9,898 bases of DNA, from assembly GCA_947471105.1 (NCBI GenBank), contig CANIYB010000069.1:1-9898 (forward strand). Direction: 5' to 3'. The notes under the pieces were generated by a model that saw only the letters and a list, made by a program, of their open reading frames with translations, made no database searches and was not told the DNA's origin. Both the position numbers and the translations under genes were made by a program. This stretch comes from Cytophagaceae bacterium (GTDB lineage Bacteria; Bacteroidota; Bacteroidia; Cytophagales; Spirosomataceae). This document shows, piece by piece, positions 5,912 to 9,898 of the stretch (the first letter of the stretch is position 1; every line of letters starts with the position of its first letter).

Positions 5912-7996
5912 ATGCAAAGTTTCCGCACTGAGATAGAAAATCCAATCGTTGAAAAAGACATTTTAGATTTAGCTAAAAAGATTGCTCAATTTAAGGCTGG
6001 CGAAATTCATGAGGAGAAATTCCGAAGCCTACGGTTGGCTAGAGGGGTTTATGGGCAGCGCCAACAAGGCGTTCAGATGATCCGAATTAAGCTTCCTTAT
6101 GGAAAAATTCAGTTTCATCAATGGAAGCGAATTGCCGATATTTCCGACGAATACTCAACAGGGAATTTGCATTTAACGACCCGACAAGACATACAAATTC
6201 ACTTTGTCTCCTTAGACCGAACGCCGGAACTTTGGGCAAAATTAGAACAAGACGATATTACGTTGCGTGAAGCCTGCGGAAATACCGTGCGTAACATTAC
6301 GGCCTCCCCCACTTCTGGCATAGATCCAAAAGAACTTTTTGACGTCAGCCCACATGCTGACACTGCATTTCGCTATTTCTTGCGTAACCCTATTTGCCAA
6401 GAAATGGGACGCAAAGTAAAAATATCATTTTCCAATACCGATGAGGACACTTCTTTGGCCTACTTACACGACATGGGTTTTATCCCTAAAATCGTCAACG
6501 GGCTTAAGGGGTTTAAAGTGGTCGTCGGTGGTGGACTTGGTGCCCAACCCATGCTCGCGTATACGGCACATGAGTTCTTAGCTGAGGACCAAGTGATTCC
6601 TTTTATTGAATCCGTGCTTCGTGTTTTTGACCGCCATGGAGAACGTAATTCACGCCATAAAGCACGTATGAAATTCTTGATTCAAAAAATTGGGTTTGAA
6701 GAATTCATGAACTTAGTGCAAGCGGAAACTAAAGCATTAAAAAATCATAGCTTTCCGATTTCAGATGCGGCAGCATGGGAAGTAAGTGAACCGACCCAAT
6801 TATCGGATGTGGCAATTCCATCGTCTGAGGTTTATAAAACTTGGTTGGCCACAAATACTTTTGAGCAAAAACAAAAAGGTTTTCATGGCGTTTATGTGCG
6901 TATCTTAAATGGAAATATTTCCAGCGATACATCAAGGTCTTTAATCGATGCGCTGCAAGGCTATATCGGCGATGATGTTCGGATTACGATCAACCAAGGA
7001 TTGTTGTTGAAATTTGTGCCAACAGCCAATCTACCTTATGTATTCCAAACATTAGATGCACATGAATTAGCAGCGCCAGGAGCAAATTCCATTGCCAATA
7101 TTACGGCATGTCCGGGAACAGATACTTGCAATTTGGCTATTTCGGATTCGACCAATATTACTTCTAAATTGGAACAAGTAATTAATGATGAATTTCCTTC
7201 ATTGATCCATGACAGCCAAATGAAAATTAAAATTTCGGGGTGCATGAATGCATGTGGTCAGCACAGCATGGCTTCGATTGGTTTTCATGGTTCATCCTTA
7301 AAGGCACCTGACAAACGGGTTTTGCCTGCATTGCAAGTACTTTTAGGAGGAGCGACATTAGGAAATGGGGAGGGGCGTATCGCTGACAAAGTGATCAAAG
7401 TGCCTTCGAAAAGAGGTCCCCAAGTGCTGAGAATTGTGCTGAATAATTACGAAGAAAATGCACAGGATGGGGAATACTTTCATGAATATTATGATCGTTT
7501 AGGTGAAAATCATTTTTATACATTGATCAAACCATTGGCCGACTTATCCAATTTAGTTCAAGACGATTTTATCGATTGGGGTGCCTCAGAAAACTTTATC
7601 ACTGAAATTGGCGTTGGAGAATGTGCCGGTGTCATGATCGATTTGGTGGCAACGCTACTTTTTGAATCGCAAGAAAAATACGAATGGACTGTCGCGGCTT
7701 TAGAAGATAAACGTTGGGCTGATGCGATTTACCATGGGTATTCCGTATTTATTTCAGCTGCCAAAGCATTGTTATTGGATAAAAGCGTATCGGTTTCAAA
7801 TCAAACAGCGGTGATCAATAAATTTGATGAAAATTTCGTGTCGACTGGTGAATTTGCGATAGATGCAAATACATTTGCTGCTTTGGTTTTACAAATTAAT
7901 CAACATGAACCGACTGAAGCTTTTGCGAATCAATATGTCGCACAAGCTGAAAGATTTTTAAACGCTGCCACCACATACCGCCAAAACAAAGCATGA
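5912..7996 (+). CDS. Siroheme/4Fe-4S sulfite (or nitrite) reductase with C-terminal HEPN-like domain
   Basis: This 694-residue cytoplasmic enzyme has the duplicated NIR_SIR layout: a ferredoxin-like half (about 45-110), a siroheme domain (about 118-260), a second ferredoxin-like half (about 320-385) and a second siroheme/cluster domain (about 390-545). The 4Fe-4S and siroheme ligands are C400-x5-C406 in TACPGTDTC and C444-x3-C448 in SGCMNACGQ. Arg91 (TTRQDIQIH) and Arg127 (GNTVRNI) match the substrate-pocket arginines, and Lys202 (GFK) may match an active-site lysine. Such enzymes reduce sulfite to sulfide or nitrite to ammonia with six electrons. Residues about 555-694 are extra: a GVGECAG motif (566-572), then a helical HEPN-like region with RWADAIYHGY...AAKALLL. 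It overlaps the next gene, for siroheme synthesis, by ATGA. Sulfite is my preferred substrate, but no cys or nitrate genes in the window confirm it. The ATG at 5912 has no Shine-Dalgarno. Confidence 0.88.
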   Translation: MQSFRTEIENPIVEKDILDLAKKIAQFKAGEIHEEKFRSLRLARGVYGQRQQGVQMIRIKLPYGKIQFHQWKRIADISDEYSTGNLHLTTRQDIQIHFVSLDRTPELWAKLEQDDITLREACGNTVRNITASPTSGIDPKELFDVSPHADTAFRYFLRNPICQEMGRKVKISFSNTDEDTSLAYLHDMGFIPKIVNGLKGFKVVVGGGLGAQPMLAYTAHEFLAEDQVIPFIESVLRVFDRHGERNSRHKARMKFLIQKIGFEEFMNLVQAETKALKNHSFPISDAAAWEVSEPTQLSDVAIPSSEVYKTWLATNTFEQKQKGFHGVYVRILNGNISSDTSRSLIDALQGYIGDDVRITINQGLLLKFVPTANLPYVFQTLDAHELAAPGANSIANITACPGTDTCNLAISDSTNITSKLEQVINDEFPSLIHDSQMKIKISGCMNACGQHSMASIGFHGSSLKAPDKRVLPALQVLLGGATLGNGEGRIADKVIKVPSKRGPQVLRIVLNNYEENAQDGEYFHEYYDRLGENHFYTLIKPLADLSNLVQDDFIDWGASENFITEIGVGECAGVMIDLVATLLFESQEKYEWTVAALEDKRWADAIYHGYSVFISAAKALLLDKSVSVSNQTAVINKFDENFVSTGEFAIDANTFAALVLQINQHEPTEAFANQYVAQAERFLNAATTYRQNKA

Positions 7997-8778
7997 AGAA
8001 TTTAACTCATTTCAGAAAATTAGAGCCACAGCCCCGACTAAGCGTCGTGGGAGCAGGACCTGGTGATCCGGAATTGATCACATTGAAGGCCATAAAAGCG
8101 ATCGCTTCCGCGCAAGCTGTCTTATATGATGCATTGATCGATATTTCATTATTGGAACATTGCTCGGCCCATTGTGAGAAAATTTTTGTTGGGAAAAAAC
8201 CTGGAGAAAGTCACTCTCAGTCGGCTATCAATGCATTGATTGTTGAAAAAGCCTATGCACTTGGACATGTCGTTCGATTAAAAGGAGGTGATCCATTTGT
8301 CTTTGGGAGAGGCCAAGAAGAAATTGAATATGCAAAAGCTTTTGGCTTGATGACAAATTACATCCCAGGCATTAGCTCATCTTACGCAGCAGCTGGAAGT
8401 GCGGATATTCCTTTAACCGTTCGTGGGGTCAATGAAAGTTTTTGGGTCATGACCGGCACTAAAACGGACGGATCCCTAACTGAGGACTTAAAATTGGGAC
8501 TTCAGTCGACGGCCACGCTGGTCATCTTAATGGGCATGAATAAATTAGGTGAAATAGCTCAATTATGCCAAACCTATGGCAAGGGCGATATTTCGGCTGC
8601 TATCATTCAGAATGGCACCATGGCAAATCAACGAATCGGGATTTCAACCGCAGCTGAGCTTGAAAACATGGCGAAAAAAGAAGAGCTTTGCAGTCCAGCC
8701 ATCATCGTTATAGGCGAAGTGGTTAGCCATGCCAAACCAGCATTATGGAAAAAAATCGTAAAACAAGCCTTGTCATAA
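7993..8778 (+). CDS. cobA: Uroporphyrinogen-III C-methyltransferase (SUMT)
   Basis: This 261-residue enzyme transfers two methyl groups from S-adenosylmethionine to uroporphyrinogen III, giving precorrin-2, the branch point to siroheme and cobalamin. SUMT motifs run in order: VVGAGPGDPELIT (18-30), YDALID (45-50), RLKGGDPFVFGRG (95-107), YIPGISSSYAAAGSADIPLT (123-142), MGM (180-182) and QNGT..NQR (206-213). It is the stand-alone form, without the dehydrogenase/ferrochelatase half of CysG, so another gene elsewhere must finish siroheme. Its start overlaps the reductase stop (ATGA), implying translational coupling and a role in supplying that enzyme's cofactor. One difference is PLTVRG at 140-145, where the family usually has PLTHRG. 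The first 15 residues are a short extension before the core. Identification is secure. Confidence 0.95.
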   Translation: MKNLTHFRKLEPQPRLSVVGAGPGDPELITLKAIKAIASAQAVLYDALIDISLLEHCSAHCEKIFVGKKPGESHSQSAINALIVEKAYALGHVVRLKGGDPFVFGRGQEEIEYAKAFGLMTNYIPGISSSYAAAGSADIPLTVRGVNESFWVMTGTKTDGSLTEDLKLGLQSTATLVILMGMNKLGEIAQLCQTYGKGDISAAIIQNGTMANQRIGISTAAELENMAKKEELCSPAIIVIGEVVSHAKPALWKKIVKQALS

Positions 8779-8783
8779 AAACC

Positions 8784-8810
8784 TGTAGAGACGCGATACC
8801 TCGCGTCTAA
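8784..8810. repeat. Small perfect hairpin repeat between cobA and the Rid gene
   Basis: AGACGCGA-TACC-TCGCGTCT (8789-8808) is a perfect 8-bp stem with a 4-base loop in the 46 bases between the two stop/start codons, preceded by CTGTAG. It is followed by A, not T, so it is not a plus-strand terminator. GTAGAGACGCGA-type hairpins look like short dispersed palindromic repeats. In the transcript it could act as an RNA processing or stability element between the two genes. Confidence 0.6.
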
Positions 8811-8824
8811 AAACACAAAACACC

Positions 8825-9211
8825 ATGTCACAAAGATTAAACATATCCTCAGGTTCCCCATTCGAAGACACTTTTGGCTATTGCCGCGCGGTTAAAACAG
8901 GAAATCTTCTGGAAATTTCTGGTACCGTAGCCATCATTGATGGAGAAAAGGTGAGCGCAGATGATTTATATGCGCAAACTTTTAACATCATTGAGCGAAT
9001 TGGCGTGGTTTTAGAAGAAGCAGGCTCATCGTTTAACGACGTGGTTAGAACGCGTATTTTCACAACCGACATTTCTCAAAATCTAGAAATTGCAAGAGCC
9101 CACGCTCATTTTTTTAAAGACATAAAACCCACTACGGGTATTTATGAAATATCGGCTTTAATTGCCCCTCAGTATAAAGTGGAAATCGAGTTTACTGCTT
9201 GGGTTGGGTAA
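8825..9211 (+). CDS. Rid-family (YjgF/YER057c/UK114) protein lacking the RidA arginine
   Basis: This 128-residue protein matches the Rid family in length and blocks: SGSPFEDTFGYCRAVKTGN (9-27), ISGTVA (31-36), AQTFNIIERI..VLEEAG (50-67), DVVRTRIFTTDI (72-83) and KVEIEFTA (118-125). RidA proteins form cytoplasmic trimers that hydrolyse reactive enamine/imine intermediates released by PLP enzymes. The key arginine of RidA sits in a PARS-type motif. Here the matching segment is PTTG (102-105), so the arginine is Thr104, while the later Glu120 is kept. This places it among the Rid subfamilies without the archetypal active site, and imine deaminase activity should not be assumed. It lies 46 bases after cobA on the same strand, separated by a hairpin, and may be the last gene of that operon. 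No clear terminator follows before the convergent gene 25 bases on. Confidence 0.88.
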   Translation: MSQRLNISSGSPFEDTFGYCRAVKTGNLLEISGTVAIIDGEKVSADDLYAQTFNIIERIGVVLEEAGSSFNDVVRTRIFTTDISQNLEIARAHAHFFKDIKPTTGIYEISALIAPQYKVEIEFTAWVG

Positions 9212-9236
9212 TAATTTCTTTAGGGCCGCGGTATCC

Positions 9237-9898
9237 TTAGAGTTCAAATTGATCTGCTTCTTTTCTCAAGAGCGCTAAATTTATAGGAACCACTCCTAAT
9301 GATTCGCAAACCAAACCTCCTCCTAAATTAGCCAAAGAGGCAATTTGTTCCGTAGAACCGCCCAATGCTAAGACGCAAGCGGCAATGGAAATGACCGTAT
9401 CACCGGCACCTGACACGTCTGAAATTTGTCGAATGTGAGCCGGTATTAATTGTTGGTCGTTTTCTAAATCAATATAAACGCCTCGTTCTGACAAAGTCAC
9501 AAAAACACCAGTAAATTCCTGTGAAACTTTGAATTTCCGAACCGTTTCGGCTAAATGATCCGCGTCAAAATCCATCGGCATTAAACCCAATCCATCTCGT
9601 AATTCGTGCAAATTAGGTTTAAATAACGTGGCACCTTTGTAGGCAAAGAAATTCTTGCGCTTGGGATCGACCACGGTGGGAATATTATTTTCTTTCGCCA
9701 TCGAAATGACGGCTTGAATCAACTCTGCACTTAAAACTCCTTTGTCATAATCTTCAAAAATAATGACGTCCACATCTGAAATTGACCCTCGAATGTGGGC
9801 CAATAAGGCTTGTTGGCTCGACGAAGAAATCGAATTTTCCGTCTCTGAATCTACCCGAACGACTTGTTGGGACCCCGCAATAATTCTTTCCTTCACCG
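9237..9898 (-). CDS. rfaE1: PfkB-family kinase, likely D-glycero-beta-D-manno-heptose-7-phosphate kinase (RfaE1/HldE type), 5' end missing
   Basis: The gene runs off the right edge. The GTG near 9896 is internal, since the frame stays open to the end. About 219 C-terminal residues are visible of an expected 320-340. Counting from that codon, RIIAGSQQVVRVDSE (4-18) matches the substrate-proximal segment of HldE kinases, followed by FEDYDKGVLS (47-56), PTVVDPKRKNFFAYKGATLF (73-92), KPNLHE (93-98), VTLSERG (133-139) and the PfkB signature DVSGAGDT (160-167) with catalytic base Asp166. Known HldE/RfaE1 enzymes phosphorylate heptose-7-phosphate at C1 in ADP-heptose synthesis for LPS. This protein ends soon after the kinase domain and has no fused adenylyltransferase, so it is the split RfaE1 form. 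Another sugar kinase of the PfkB family is a less likely alternative. It converges on the Rid gene. Confidence 0.83.
   Translation of the reverse strand, partial: VKERIIAGSQQVVRVDSETENSISSSSQQALLAHIRGSISDVDVIIFEDYDKGVLSAELIQAVISMAKENNIPTVVDPKRKNFFAYKGATLFKPNLHELRDGLGLMPMDFDADHLAETVRKFKVSQEFTGVFVTLSERGVYIDLENDQQLIPAHIRQISDVSGAGDTVISIAACVLALGGSTEQIASLANLGGGLVCESLGVVPINLALLRKEADQFEL

Noticed and set aside
9212..9236. Bidirectional terminator between the convergent Rid and kinase genes
   Set aside because: The 25 bases hold no stem with a T tract; only a short GC-rich patch is visible.

Overview
The window looks like a chromosome segment of a Bacteroidota bacterium, probably from the Cytophagales. 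The evidence is AT-rich codon use, almost no Shine-Dalgarno sites, two promoters of the Bacteroidota TTTG / TAnnTTTG type, a sulfite reductase with a HEPN-like tail, and a stand-alone heptose-phosphate kinase. I see no phage, transposase, CRISPR array, toxin-antitoxin pair or defence gene. Both ends cut through genes.

Positions 1-3794 (+) hold four closely spaced genes that read as a sugar-acid (hexarate or hexuronate type) catabolic operon. They are the C-terminal part of an HpcH/HpaI (GarL-like) aldolase, a GntP-family permease, a tartronate-semialdehyde-reductase-type dehydrogenase (GarR-like), and a mannonate-dehydratase-like (UxuA) TIM-barrel protein with a signal-like N-terminus. A GarL-like aldolase beside GarR suggests cleavage of a 2-keto-3-deoxy aldarate to pyruvate and tartronate semialdehyde, then reduction to glycerate. 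GntP would import the acid and the UxuA-like protein would dehydrate an aldonate upstream. A perfect palindromic terminator at 3802-3833 closes the operon.

Positions 3834-4191 carry no gene. They hold three tandem copies of an 88-bp repeat rich in small inverted repeats, then a plus-strand terminator hairpin, a 17-bp perfect inverted repeat and a minus-strand terminator, which overlap one another. Next, on the minus strand, come tRNA-Ser(GGA) with its own promoter, and a secreted S10-family serine carboxypeptidase.

Positions 5798-9211 (+) start with a divergent intergenic region holding a near-consensus promoter and a 15-bp palindrome at the expected transcription start. Downstream are a siroheme/4Fe-4S sulfite (or nitrite) reductase with a HEPN-like C-terminal domain, uroporphyrinogen-III C-methyltransferase (the first siroheme-specific enzyme, overlapping the reductase by ATGA), and a Rid-family protein lacking the RidA arginine. 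A small perfect hairpin lies between the last two genes. The logic is assimilatory sulfur reduction: one enzyme makes the siroheme precursor that the other needs.

Positions 9237-9898 (-) hold the C-terminal two thirds of a PfkB-family kinase, most like the RfaE1/HldE heptose-7-phosphate kinase of LPS core synthesis, convergent with the Rid gene.

Most of the window is ordinary metabolism. The parts most worth a second look are the 88-bp repeat array with its interlocking hairpins, the reductase-HEPN fusion with its palindromic control region, and the signal-bearing UxuA homologue in the sugar-acid operon.
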